A stretch of DNA of 7,992 nucleotides from CAYMRB01 sp964392615 (GCA_964392615.1 CAYMRB010000453.1:1-7992); one strand, 5' to 3'. Shown: positions 1 through 5,961, counted from the first letter of the stretch. Notes: generated by a model from the letters alone, not told the origin. Numbers and translations are program-made.

Positions 1-183
1 AAGCCCGACACGCCCCCCCAGCCCGAGAAGCCCCCCACCCCCGAGAAGCCCGCCCCTCCCGAGAAGCCCGCCAAGGCGGACGACGCGAAGGAGGAGCCCG
101 CGCCTCCGAAGAAGACCGGTGAAGAGGACAAGCCGGAGCCGCGGGAAAAGCCCGACGACAGCGGCGAGTCCGACGCGAAGTAG
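1..183 (+). CDS. C-terminal tail of a protein cut by the window edge (Pro/Lys/Glu-rich)
   Basis: Reading frame 1 is open from the first base and stops at TAG 181-183, giving the last 60 residues of a longer protein. The segment is low-complexity and predicted disordered: almost entirely Pro, Lys, Glu, Asp and Ala. It holds three copies of a PEKPxx unit in a row (DNA period 18 bp, each copy carrying cccgagaag at 22, 40 and 58), then an acidic stretch ending in ESDAK. No catalytic motif or fold is visible, so no function can be assigned. Tails like this are common as linkers or extensions of envelope-associated or nucleic-acid-binding proteins in GC-rich bacteria, but that is general knowledge and not evidence for this gene. 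The regular frame, the codon composition and the clean stop followed by a non-coding gap support real coding sequence. Confidence 0.7.
   Translation, partial: KPDTPPQPEKPPTPEKPAPPEKPAKADDAKEEPAPPKKTGEEDKPEPREKPDDSGESDAK
22..75 (+). repeat. 18-bp in-frame tandem repeat encoding PEKPxx
   Basis: Three imperfect copies with an 18-bp period start at 22, 40 and 58. Each contains cccgagaag followed by a C-rich stretch. The period is a multiple of three, so copy-number change would keep the frame. It lies in the disordered tail of the truncated first gene. Confidence 0.75.
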
Positions 184-270
184 TCAATCAGGCGCAGCCG
201 CAGGCGAACAATCGCCTTCTCCACCCGGGGGGCGCCCCGACCGACGCTCCCCGAGTCCCCTCCTCTCGCG

Positions 271-293
271 CCGTTCTGCGCCGTTCTGCGCCG
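271..293 (+). repeat. Short tandem duplication (ccgttctgcg twice plus ccg)
   Basis: Two exact adjacent copies of the 10-mer ccgttctgcg, at 271-280 and 281-290, are followed by a partial third copy (ccg). It is intergenic. It could be simple slippage or a pair of protein-binding half-sites on the same DNA face, since the period is close to one helical turn. No protein can be named. Confidence 0.7.
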
Positions 294-319
294 AATACGG
301 GCCGAAAACACTCGCGGGC

Positions 320-347
320 TTGACGATTCGGCTCTCGGGGGGACACT
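320..347 (+). promoter_or_regulatory. Weak sigma70-like promoter candidate for the trio
   Basis: TTGACG at 320-325 matches five of six bases of a -35 box. After 16 bases comes GACACT (342-347), which keeps the A at position 2, the A at position 4 and the T at position 6 of a -10 box. Transcription would start near 354, about 125 bases before the carrier-protein start, leaving the 389-407 hairpin in the leader. The -10 match is poor and the motif was found by eye, so this is only a candidate. Confidence 0.25.
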
Positions 348-388
348 TGGATGGTTCCTCGGTGCACGGTGCGCAGAGGAACGCAATG

Positions 389-407
389 CGACCGCCCTGA
401 GCGGTCG
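389..407 (+). promoter_or_regulatory. Perfect 7-bp hairpin in the leader of the trio
   Basis: cgaccgc (389-395) and gcggtcg (401-407) are exact inverted repeats around the 5-base loop cctga. No T-run follows, so a classical intrinsic terminator is unlikely. It lies 71 bases before the carrier-protein start and could be a leader structure or an operator. Short perfect hairpins do occur by chance in GC-rich DNA. Confidence 0.35.
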
Positions 408-478
408 AGCCGCGTGGAGACCCCAGGGGCCCTCGCGCTCCGAGCCCTTCTTCAACGGACGGCTGAGAGTTCAGGGGA

Positions 479-727
479 ATGAGCAGGCCCTTCGAAACCA
501 TCGTCGCGACCGTCTTCGAGGTCGACGCGTCGGAAGTCTCCAGCGAGATGACCCCGGACACCGTCGAGCTCTGGGACTCGCTGAGTCACCTGATGCTCGT
601 GGCGGAGATCGAGAAGGAGTACTCGATCAAGCTCTCCATGCGGGAGATCCAGTCCATCGACAGCGTCGGACGGCTGCGGGAGCTGATCGAGGAACACTCG
701 CTACGCGCGGGCTCGTCGACGGGCTGA
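479..727 (+). CDS. Free-standing acyl/peptidyl carrier protein
   Basis: This 82-residue protein has the length and layout of a single carrier-protein domain (ACP/PCP; DltC is about the same size). The phosphopantetheine attachment site is the Ser in LWDSLSHLMLV: Asp33-Ser34 at the start of helix II, with the usual hydrophobic pattern through AEIEKEYSIKL. A PPTase would convert Ser34 to the holo form, whose thiol carries an activated acyl or aminoacyl group in the cytoplasm. The adenylation gene begins 54 bases downstream in the same direction, so that enzyme is the likely loading partner, and the formyltransferase beyond it may act on the loaded group. The ATG at 479 has AGGGGA directly against it, too close to be a good ribosome binding site; GAGAG at 465-469 is better spaced. 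Carrier identity is firm; the attached group is inferred. Confidence 0.9.
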   Translation: MSRPFETIVATVFEVDASEVSSEMTPDTVELWDSLSHLMLVAEIEKEYSIKLSMREIQSIDSVGRLRELIEEHSLRAGSSTG

Positions 728-768
728 CGCGCCGAGTCGATCTCTCTCGAAGGCGACGCGAGCGCTGC

Positions 769-773
769 AGGAG
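769..773 (+). promoter_or_regulatory. Shine-Dalgarno AGGAG of the adenylation gene
   Basis: AGGAG sits 8 bases before ATG 782, which is near-ideal spacing and fixes the start of the adenylation enzyme. Most other genes in the window have no comparable site. Confidence 0.75.
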
Positions 774-781
774 TTGCGACG

Positions 782-2275
782 ATGACGGTCATTCACGGCT
801 TCGCCGCCGCCGCGCGGAAATTCCCGGATCGCGACGCGATCCACGCCGGCGGCCGAACGCTCTCCTACCGCGAGCTGGCCGCGTCGGTCGAGTCGATCCG
901 CGCGCTCATCGCGGACCGCCACGCGGATCGACGCCGCATCGGCGTGCTGACCGGCGACGACGTGTCGAGCTACGCGTCGACGCTCGCGATTCTCGCCAAC
1001 GGCTCGGCCTATGTCCCGATCCACCACGACAACCCGCCGGATCGCGTGCGGACGATCATCGAGGAAGCCGACCTCGACGTCGTTCTGGCACACGCACCCC
1101 ACGACGGCCTCGAGGCGGTCGGCAACACGCTGGGCGTCGCGATTCTCGACACGCGCGATCTCCCCGCGGTCGCTGGCGAGCTCCAAGTTGCAGAGATCGC
1201 GCCGGACGACCTGGCGTACATCTTCTTCACGTCCGGCAGCACTGGGCGTCCGAAAGGCGTGCCGATCCCCCACCGCTGTCTCGACAGCTTCCTCGACGTG
1301 GTGCTCGGCTCCGCCGGCTATGAGCTCGGGCCGGACGACCGCTTCCTGCAGATGTTCGAGCAGACCTTCGATCTCTCGGTCATGACGACCTTCGCGCCGC
1401 TGTCGATCGGCGCGAGCCTCTGGGTCGTCCCCGAGGAAGGCATCTCGTACATGAACATCATCTCGACGCTCGAGGAGCGCGAGATCACGGTCGCGCTGAT
1501 GGTGCCGTCGGTGCTGTTCTACCTGCAGCGATTCTTCGACGAGATTCGGCTCGAGAGGCTGCGCCTCAGCTTGTTCTGTGGGGAGGCCCTGCCGCAGGCT
1601 CTCGTCGAGGGCTGGTCACAGTGCGTGCCGCGCGCGCGGATCCAAAACGTCTACGGCCCGACCGAGGCGACCATCTGGTGCTTGACGTACGATTGGGACG
1701 CGAAGATCGCCGCGGACGAGGCGTGGGGTGGCATCGTCGCGATCGGCACGCCGATGCCGCGGATGGACGCGATCGTCGTCGACGAAGCGAGGCGCCCGGT
1801 CGCCCCGGGCGAGAAGGGCGAGCTCTGTCTCATCGGCGCGCAGGTCGCCGACGAGTACTGGCGCAACTCCGAAAAGACTAGCGACGCGTTCGTACGCATC
1901 GAAGGAATCGACGGCACCGCGTACCGCACCGGCGACATCGCGTTCGTCAACGAGAACGGCAAGTTCGTCTACTGCGGGCGCGCGGATCACCAAGTCAAGG
2001 TCGACGGCCATCGCATCGAGCTCGCCGAGATCGAGCACTGGGTCCGCGAGTGTTCGGGGCCGGTGCACTCGGCCGTCGTGCCGAAGACGACGCCGGAGGG
2101 CGGCACGTCGCTCACCCTCTTTGTCGAGGCCGGCGGCACGCCGGTCGACGAGGTGAAGGCGTTCCTTCGCGCCAAGCTTCCTCCGTACATGCAACCAAGG
2201 CGCACGCGCGTCATCGAACGGATGCCGCTGAACGCCAACGGCAAGGTCGATCGCCGCGCGCTCGCGGCGCTGTAG
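782..2275 (+). CDS. Stand-alone amino-acid adenylation enzyme, DltA-like (ANL superfamily)
   Basis: This 497-residue enzyme is a complete adenylation domain with N- and C-terminal subdomains. It would use ATP to make an aminoacyl-AMP and pass the aminoacyl group to a carrier-protein thiol, probably the protein encoded just upstream. Visible core motifs are LSYREL (27-32), TSGSTGRPKG (150-159), FDLSV (196-200), YGPTE (291-295), YRTGD (381-385), GRADHQVKVDGHRIEL (399-414) and the C-terminal NGKVDR with catalytic Lys488. Asp197 in FDLSV is the residue that binds the alpha-amino group, so the substrate is an amino acid and not a fatty or aryl acid. FDLSV together with FCGEALP (Cys266) resembles D-alanine ligase DltA more than typical NRPS domains, which have GGE there. 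Aligned by hand to PheA the pocket reads D-L-M-L-L-C-V-I-W-K; bulky residues suggest a small substrate such as Ala or Gly. The A2 region has HHDNPP where DPxxP is usual. No condensation, carrier or thioesterase domain is fused. The start is set by AGGAG at 769-773. Confidence 0.92.
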   Translation: MTVIHGFAAAARKFPDRDAIHAGGRTLSYRELAASVESIRALIADRHADRRRIGVLTGDDVSSYASTLAILANGSAYVPIHHDNPPDRVRTIIEEADLDVVLAHAPHDGLEAVGNTLGVAILDTRDLPAVAGELQVAEIAPDDLAYIFFTSGSTGRPKGVPIPHRCLDSFLDVVLGSAGYELGPDDRFLQMFEQTFDLSVMTTFAPLSIGASLWVVPEEGISYMNIISTLEEREITVALMVPSVLFYLQRFFDEIRLERLRLSLFCGEALPQALVEGWSQCVPRARIQNVYGPTEATIWCLTYDWDAKIAADEAWGGIVAIGTPMPRMDAIVVDEARRPVAPGEKGELCLIGAQVADEYWRNSEKTSDAFVRIEGIDGTAYRTGDIAFVNENGKFVYCGRADHQVKVDGHRIELAEIEHWVRECSGPVHSAVVPKTTPEGGTSLTLFVEAGGTPVDEVKAFLRAKLPPYMQPRRTRVIERMPLNANGKVDRRALAAL

Positions 2276-2296
2276 GAACCCGGGGAATCCGCGGAC

Positions 2297-3232
2297 ATGG
2301 AATCTCTCGTCGTCATCGGCAACGACAAGATCGCGGTCGACTGCCTGCGCCTCCTGGATCGACGCAATGTGCGACCGGCCCTCGTCGTTCACGCGGACGA
2401 CGGCGGCAGCGGTGGGAAGCGCCTCGCGAGCTACTGCGAGAAGAGCGGCGTCGATCGCTGCTCCGCGACCGGCCTCGATGAGTCGACGGTCGCGCGCATC
2501 ACCGCGACGCGACCCGACCTCATCCTGAACATCAGCAGCTTCTGGATCATCCGCGAGCCGCTGCTCTCGCTACCGACACGCGGCATCGTCAACTTCCACA
2601 ACGGGCCGCTGCCGCACTACCGCGGCGTGAACATCCCGTCGTGGGCGATCATCCGCGGCGAGAAGCAGCACGGCGTCACGTGGCACTGGGTCGAAGAGGG
2701 AATCGACGCCGGCGACATCATCGCCCAGCGGCACTTCGCGGTGACGGACGACGACACGGCCCTCAGCCTGACGTTCCGCTGCATCGTCGAGGGCACCGAG
2801 CTCTTCGACGAGTGCATCGACGACCTGCTCGCGGATCGCGCTCCGCGGCGTCCCCAGCTCGGCGAGGGATCGTACTTCTCGCTGCGCGACATCCCCAACG
2901 GCGGCCGAGTGCCGTTCACGGCGACCGTCGACGAGGTGTCGCGATTCGTTCGCGGTCTCGATTTCCGCCCCTTCCCGAACACCTTCACGTACGCGCGAGC
3001 GAGCTGCCGCGGCCGCGAGTTCATCGTCAGCAGCGTCCGCCGGGCCGATCTCGCCCGCGGTGATGAGCCCCCGGGGACCGTGCGGGAGGTGTCGAGCGAC
3101 GGGCTCGCGGTGACGGTGGCGGACGGCGTCGTGCGCGTCGAGGAGGTCATGGACGACCGCCAGGAGGAGCTCGACGTCGGCGAGTTCGCCAGAGGGTACG
3201 GAATCGCGCCGGGCGACGTCCTCGACGGGTAA
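2297..3232 (+). CDS. Folate-dependent formyltransferase, Fmt/NRPS F-domain-like
   Basis: This 311-residue protein belongs to the formyltransferase family that moves a formyl group from 10-formyl-tetrahydrofolate to an amine (Fmt, ArnA, sugar N-formyltransferases, NRPS F domains). It has an N-terminal Rossmann-like start (LVVIGNDKIAVDCL). The catalytic triad is complete: Asn99 and His101 in NFHNGPLPHYRG, and Asp137 in EGIDAGDII, spaced 36 residues from the His exactly as in E. coli Fmt. A C-terminal Fmt-like subdomain follows (about 207-311, with VRGLDFRPFPNTF). The loop HGVTWH (125-130) resembles, from memory, formyltransferases tied to NRPS modules rather than housekeeping Fmt. The gene starts only 21 bases after the adenylation gene, so co-transcription is very likely. 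The probable acceptor is the aminoacyl group on the adjacent carrier protein; a nucleotide-amino-sugar acceptor is the main alternative. CGGGGA at 2281-2286 may serve as a ribosome binding site. Confidence 0.88.
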   Translation: MESLVVIGNDKIAVDCLRLLDRRNVRPALVVHADDGGSGGKRLASYCEKSGVDRCSATGLDESTVARITATRPDLILNISSFWIIREPLLSLPTRGIVNFHNGPLPHYRGVNIPSWAIIRGEKQHGVTWHWVEEGIDAGDIIAQRHFAVTDDDTALSLTFRCIVEGTELFDECIDDLLADRAPRRPQLGEGSYFSLRDIPNGGRVPFTATVDEVSRFVRGLDFRPFPNTFTYARASCRGREFIVSSVRRADLARGDEPPGTVREVSSDGLAVTVADGVVRVEEVMDDRQEELDVGEFARGYGIAPGDVLDG

Positions 3233-3301
3233 CCCTGCACGGCGCCGCCGACCGCCTCTTGGTCATGAAACGTGGCGGTTCCATCCGCGAAGTACCTTGC
3301 G

Positions 3302-3307
3302 TACGAT
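3302..3307 (+). promoter_or_regulatory. Candidate -10 element for a leaderless HEAT/VWA mRNA
   Basis: TACGAT (4 of 6 matches to TATAAT, with the key A2 and T6) ends 6 bases before ATG 3314. A transcript from it would begin at or next to the start codon. There is no Shine-Dalgarno before this gene, which fits a leaderless message, but the -35 region (TTCCAT at 3279) is poor and such hexamers are frequent. Confidence 0.25.
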
Positions 3308-3313
3308 GGCGTC

Positions 3314-4798
3314 ATGAGGCATGCCACCGTCAACGCACCGATCGTCGCTCTCGCTCTGCTCTTGATGGCCGCACCGCACGTCGAGGCGGTCAGCCCTGCC
3401 GGCAATCTCGAGCAGCTCGTCAAGCAGTACCAGGACGCGAAGCGCGCGCTGAAGGCGCCGAAGGCCCGCCGCCGCGGCGGCGGAGGAGGTCGACAGGACC
3501 CGCCGGATGTGCAGCCGATTCTCATGCGCATCGCGCGAGTCGGAACCGAGGCGAGCTTCCGTTTTCTCGTCAAAGAATACTCGGGTGCCGAGCCGAACAT
3601 CGCGTCGCGGTGCGCCGTCGCGCTGCTCTCGATCGGCGACGACAAGGCGGTCCGCGCGGTGATCAAGGGCTACGACCGCGGCGGCCGATGGGGCATCGCG
3701 GCGAAGGTCAAGGTGCTCGACGCTCTCGCCGCTTCGAGTTCGGACGACGCCTGGACGTTCGTGCTGAGGCAAGCCAAGAGCGGCTCCCGTGTCGAGTTGC
3801 GGGTCATCGCGATCGGCAGCCTGACCAAGCGACCGAAGGACGAGCAGGCTCTGGAGATCCTCCTGAAGTCGATCGGCCATTCCGCGCCGGAGATGCGTCG
3901 CGCGGCGCTTCGCTCGCTGACGAAGTTCCGCGCCAAGGCGATGATCCCCGCCCTCATCGAACGGATCGGCCGCGAGACCGAGCAGCCGCTGCGCAGGGAC
4001 TCGCTCGAGCTCCTAGTGCGCTTGACGGGACTCGACATGGGCTTCGTCGTCGAGGACTGGAAGAAGTGGTGGAACGAGATGGGCGACACCTTCAAGCTGC
4101 GCGGCAAGGGCGAGGAGGGCGCCCGCACGCGCGTCGCCGATCCGGACATGACATACTTCGGCCTCGAGGTGTCCTCGAAGCGCGTCGCGTTCCTCGTCGA
4201 TGCGTCGATGAGCATGAAGGGATCGGCCCACGGCAAGGGCAAGGGCAAGGGCGGAGCGACGAAGATCGCGGTCCTCAAGCAGGAGCTCACGAGCATCCTG
4301 AAGAAGCTGCCCGAGACGACGGCGGTGAACATCATCTACTTTCATCGCGGCGCGTTCGCGTGGAAGAAGCAGCTCCACTCGCTGCGCGGCACCGGACGCC
4401 AGCAGGCGATCGACTTCGTGCAGGGTCTGACGCTCGCGCTGCAAACCCAGGTCTACGAGGCGCTCGAGCTGGCGCTCGCCGACCGACGCGTCGACACGAT
4501 CTACCTGTTGTCAGACGGACGACCCGTCGGTGGCAAGATCCCCCAGACGGATCGCCTCCTCGAGGAGATCGGCGCGCAGAACCGCATCCGCGGCGCGAAG
4601 ATCCACTGCATCAGCTTCGGACAGGAGACCGCGTTCCTGAAGAAGCTCGCCGAGCAGAACAACGGTGTCTACCGATCGACGCGCCAGGGCGGCGCGGCGG
4701 GCAAGGGCAAGGGCAAGAAGGGCGGCGGCAAGCAAGGCGGCGGAAAGAAGGGTGGCAAGAAGGGCGGCGGCAAGAAGGGCGGCGGCAACACCCACTGA
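3314..4798 (+). CDS. Secreted HEAT-repeat/VWA-domain protein with Lys/Gly-rich tail
   Basis: Starting at ATG 3314 the protein has 494 residues. Residues 1-25 form a Sec signal peptide (NAPIVALALLLMAAPHVEA, cleavage probably after VEA), so the mature protein is outside the cytoplasm. A GTG at 3272 would add 14 residues in front of the signal peptide and is less likely. A Gly run (about 55-59) precedes a helical region, about 65-255, with HEAT-like units in which paired helices recur (for example APEMRRAALRSLTKF). A VWA domain follows, about 288-456: the metal site is DASMS (296-300), then Thr378 in QTQVYEAL and LLSDG (398-402), so all three MIDAS elements appear present. An insert GKGKGKGG (307-314) sits next to the metal loop. 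The last 35 or so residues are nearly all Lys and Gly. HEAT plus VWA proteins of this kind are, as I recall, common in Planctomycetota; the role is probably protein binding or scaffolding. No enzyme motif was seen. The 81-base gap after the formyltransferase leaves operon membership open. Confidence 0.85.
   Translation: MRHATVNAPIVALALLLMAAPHVEAVSPAGNLEQLVKQYQDAKRALKAPKARRRGGGGGRQDPPDVQPILMRIARVGTEASFRFLVKEYSGAEPNIASRCAVALLSIGDDKAVRAVIKGYDRGGRWGIAAKVKVLDALAASSSDDAWTFVLRQAKSGSRVELRVIAIGSLTKRPKDEQALEILLKSIGHSAPEMRRAALRSLTKFRAKAMIPALIERIGRETEQPLRRDSLELLVRLTGLDMGFVVEDWKKWWNEMGDTFKLRGKGEEGARTRVADPDMTYFGLEVSSKRVAFLVDASMSMKGSAHGKGKGKGGATKIAVLKQELTSILKKLPETTAVNIIYFHRGAFAWKKQLHSLRGTGRQQAIDFVQGLTLALQTQVYEALELALADRRVDTIYLLSDGRPVGGKIPQTDRLLEEIGAQNRIRGAKIHCISFGQETAFLKKLAEQNNGVYRSTRQGGAAGKGKGKKGGGKQGGGKKGGKKGGGKKGGGNTH
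4232..4255 (+). repeat. GGCAAG hexamer repeat inside the VWA metal loop
   Basis: Three exact ggcaag units followed by ggc gga encode GKGKGKGG just after the DASMS metal motif. The same hexamer makes up the 3' end of this gene. A cationic flexible insert at a metal-ion-dependent adhesion site is unusual. Confidence 0.7.
4700..4786 (+). repeat. Low-complexity Lys/Gly-coding repeat (GGCAAG/AAGGGCGGC)
   Basis: About 87 bases built from ggcaag, aagaag and ggcggc triplet pairs encode a run of only Lys and Gly with a single Gln. It forms the C-terminus of the HEAT/VWA protein, 12 bases before its stop. The tail is strongly basic and disordered and might bind polyanions such as DNA, acidic polysaccharide or the cell surface. 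The repeat is prone to slippage but keeps the frame here. Confidence 0.8.
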
Positions 4799-4962
4799 CG
4801 AAGAGCTCGCCGGTCGCTGCACACAGGGGCACGTTGGCGATTTCGAGGGCAATCGACTGACTCTGTCGTGGGCAGTCCGATCGCGTCGGCCAATGCCCCG
4901 GATCGACGCAAACCTCCTCGGTCGCAGCTGTTGAGGCTGCTTCCACGAGACTCGGCCCGTTT

Positions 4963-4995
4963 GGACCCGCGCTTGCTTTGAGCTCGGCGGGGTCC
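4963..4995 (+). promoter_or_regulatory. Imperfect hairpin just upstream of the barrel-gene ribosome binding site
   Basis: ggaccc (4963-4968) pairs with gggtcc (4990-4995), and two more pairs form past a one-base bulge, around a loop of about 16 bases. It ends 14 bases before the AAGGAGG site. It could be a terminator of the HEAT/VWA gene without a T-run, or a leader structure of the barrel gene. Apart from this, the 225-base gap 4799-5023 shows no gene and no convincing promoter. Confidence 0.3.
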
Positions 4996-5009
4996 GAGTT
5001 TCTCAACAC

Positions 5010-5016
5010 AAGGAGG
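5010..5016 (+). promoter_or_regulatory. Strong Shine-Dalgarno AAGGAGG deciding a TTG start
   Basis: AAGGAGG is a full anti-SD match lying 7 bases before TTG 5024. It is the strongest ribosome binding site in the window and shows that the rare TTG is the real initiation codon of the barrel gene. Confidence 0.85.
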
Positions 5017-5023
5017 CCGAGAT

Positions 5024-5950
5024 TTGCCCCTCGTCGATTGGCAACGGGTGTGTGTGGGTGTGTTCCTCGCGTCGTCTCTGACCGTTACCGGCGCAGCTCA
5101 GGACGGCGACACGGCGCAGGATGAGGCGGGCGACAGCATCAGTCTCTCGCTCGGTACGGAGGTCGCGAGCGCGTACTACTTCCGCGGCATCCCGCAGGAG
5201 AATCAGGGCATCCTGCATCAGCCGGGGCTCGAGATCGGCTTCGGCTTGTTCGAGTGGGAGAGCGGCCCCGTCCAGTCGCTCGGCCTGAGCGTCGGAACGT
5301 GGAACAGCTTCCACCACGACCGGTCGAGTCGCTCCGGCGGCGGCGCCAACCCGTGGTACGAGTCCGACCTCTACGTCGGCGCGTCGCTCGGCCTCGCTGG
5401 CGGGCTCGAGTTCGGCGCGACGTACACGTATCTCTACGGCCCGAATGCCGCCGGGCTGTTCGCGGAAGAGCTCGCGTTCAGCCTCTCGTTCGACGAATCG
5501 GTGCTCCTCGGCGACGCCCTCGGCGGCCTCAGCCTCGGCCCCAGCGTGACGCTGGTGCAGGAGGTCGCGGGCGGCTCGGACGGCCTCGGACGCGCGGGCG
5601 ACCTGGGCACGTATCTCGAGATCGGCATCGAGCCGGCGTTCGACATCGACATCACGGACGACTTCGCGATCTCGCTGTCGGCTCCGCTGACGGTCGGTCT
5701 CGACGTGGACGACTACTACGAGACCACGACGGGCGAGGACAGCCTCTTCGGCTTCTTCCAGGCGGCGCTCGCGGTGAGCGTTCCGCTGCCGTTCATCCCG
5801 AAACGCCTCGGATCGTGGTCGCTCGGCGGGTCGGTCAACCTCCTCGTGCTGGGCGAACCGGCGCAGGACATCGGCGCGATCGACTTCGGCGTCGACAGCG
5901 GAGACGACGTCGAGTTCTACGTCAGCGGCGGACTGACCATCGAGCACTGA
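5024..5950 (+). CDS. Predicted outer-membrane beta-barrel protein (TorF-porin-like)
   Basis: This 308-residue protein begins at TTG 5024, behind AAGGAGG. Residues 1-25 or so are a signal peptide (VCVGVFLASSLTVTGAAQ), with cleavage likely near GAA/QDGD. The mature part is rich in Gly, Ser, Tyr and Phe and alternates hydrophobic and polar residues in short strands joined by acidic loops, the pattern of an outer-membrane barrel. The first strand region, TEVASAYYFRGIPQENQG, followed further on by SVGTWNSFH and WYESDLYVGASLGL, resembles the TorF-type putative porin family and related uncharacterised proteins whose N-termini carry a (Y/F)xFRGI motif. An acidic segment DDYYETTTGEDS and a late strand pair (SWSLGGSVNLLVLG, VEFYVSGGLTIEH) follow. 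The C-terminal residue is His, not the Phe typical of proteobacterial porins. Substrate and pore function are unknown. It stands alone between a 225-base gap and a terminator hairpin. Confidence 0.75.
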   Translation: MPLVDWQRVCVGVFLASSLTVTGAAQDGDTAQDEAGDSISLSLGTEVASAYYFRGIPQENQGILHQPGLEIGFGLFEWESGPVQSLGLSVGTWNSFHHDRSSRSGGGANPWYESDLYVGASLGLAGGLEFGATYTYLYGPNAAGLFAEELAFSLSFDESVLLGDALGGLSLGPSVTLVQEVAGGSDGLGRAGDLGTYLEIGIEPAFDIDITDDFAISLSAPLTVGLDVDDYYETTTGEDSLFGFFQAALAVSVPLPFIPKRLGSWSLGGSVNLLVLGEPAQDIGAIDFGVDSGDDVEFYVSGGLTIEH

Positions 5951-5961
5951 CGGATTCTCGC

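Larger units (their letters stand above)
184..478. other. Non-coding gap upstream of the carrier-protein gene
   Basis: No convincing gene lies in these 295 bases; the open frames here have no recognisable protein features and look like GC-driven artefacts. The stretch contains a 10-bp tandem duplication (271-293), a weak promoter-like pair (320-347) and a perfect 7-bp hairpin (389-407), listed separately. It probably carries the control region of the carrier protein/adenylation/formyltransferase operon. Confidence 0.6.

Noticed and set aside
229..238. 10-bp palindrome ggggcgcccc
   Set aside because: It has no loop and no T-run, and short GC palindromes are expected by chance at this base composition.
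119..400. Small open frame across the gap after the first gene
   Set aside because: It overlaps the end of the truncated first gene in another frame, is dominated by Ser, Arg and Pro and has no ribosome binding site or motif.
479..3232. A classical dlt operon for D-alanylation of teichoic acid
   Set aside because: The adenylation enzyme and carrier resemble DltA and DltC, but no DltB-like membrane acyltransferase or DltD is present, and a formyltransferase takes their place.
3272..3313. GTG 3272 as start of the HEAT/VWA protein
   Set aside because: It would place 14 extra residues before a clear signal peptide and has no ribosome binding site; ATG 3314 is preferred.
2617..3666. A 349-codon minus-strand open frame
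   Set aside because: It spans two well-supported plus-strand genes and their gap, is rich in Ser, Arg and Thr, and shows no recognisable fold.
3259..4860. A 533-codon plus-strand open frame overlapping the HEAT/VWA gene
   Set aside because: It is very rich in Arg, Gly and Ala. The alternative frame has a signal peptide, HEAT-like repeats and a full VWA metal site, so that one is the gene.
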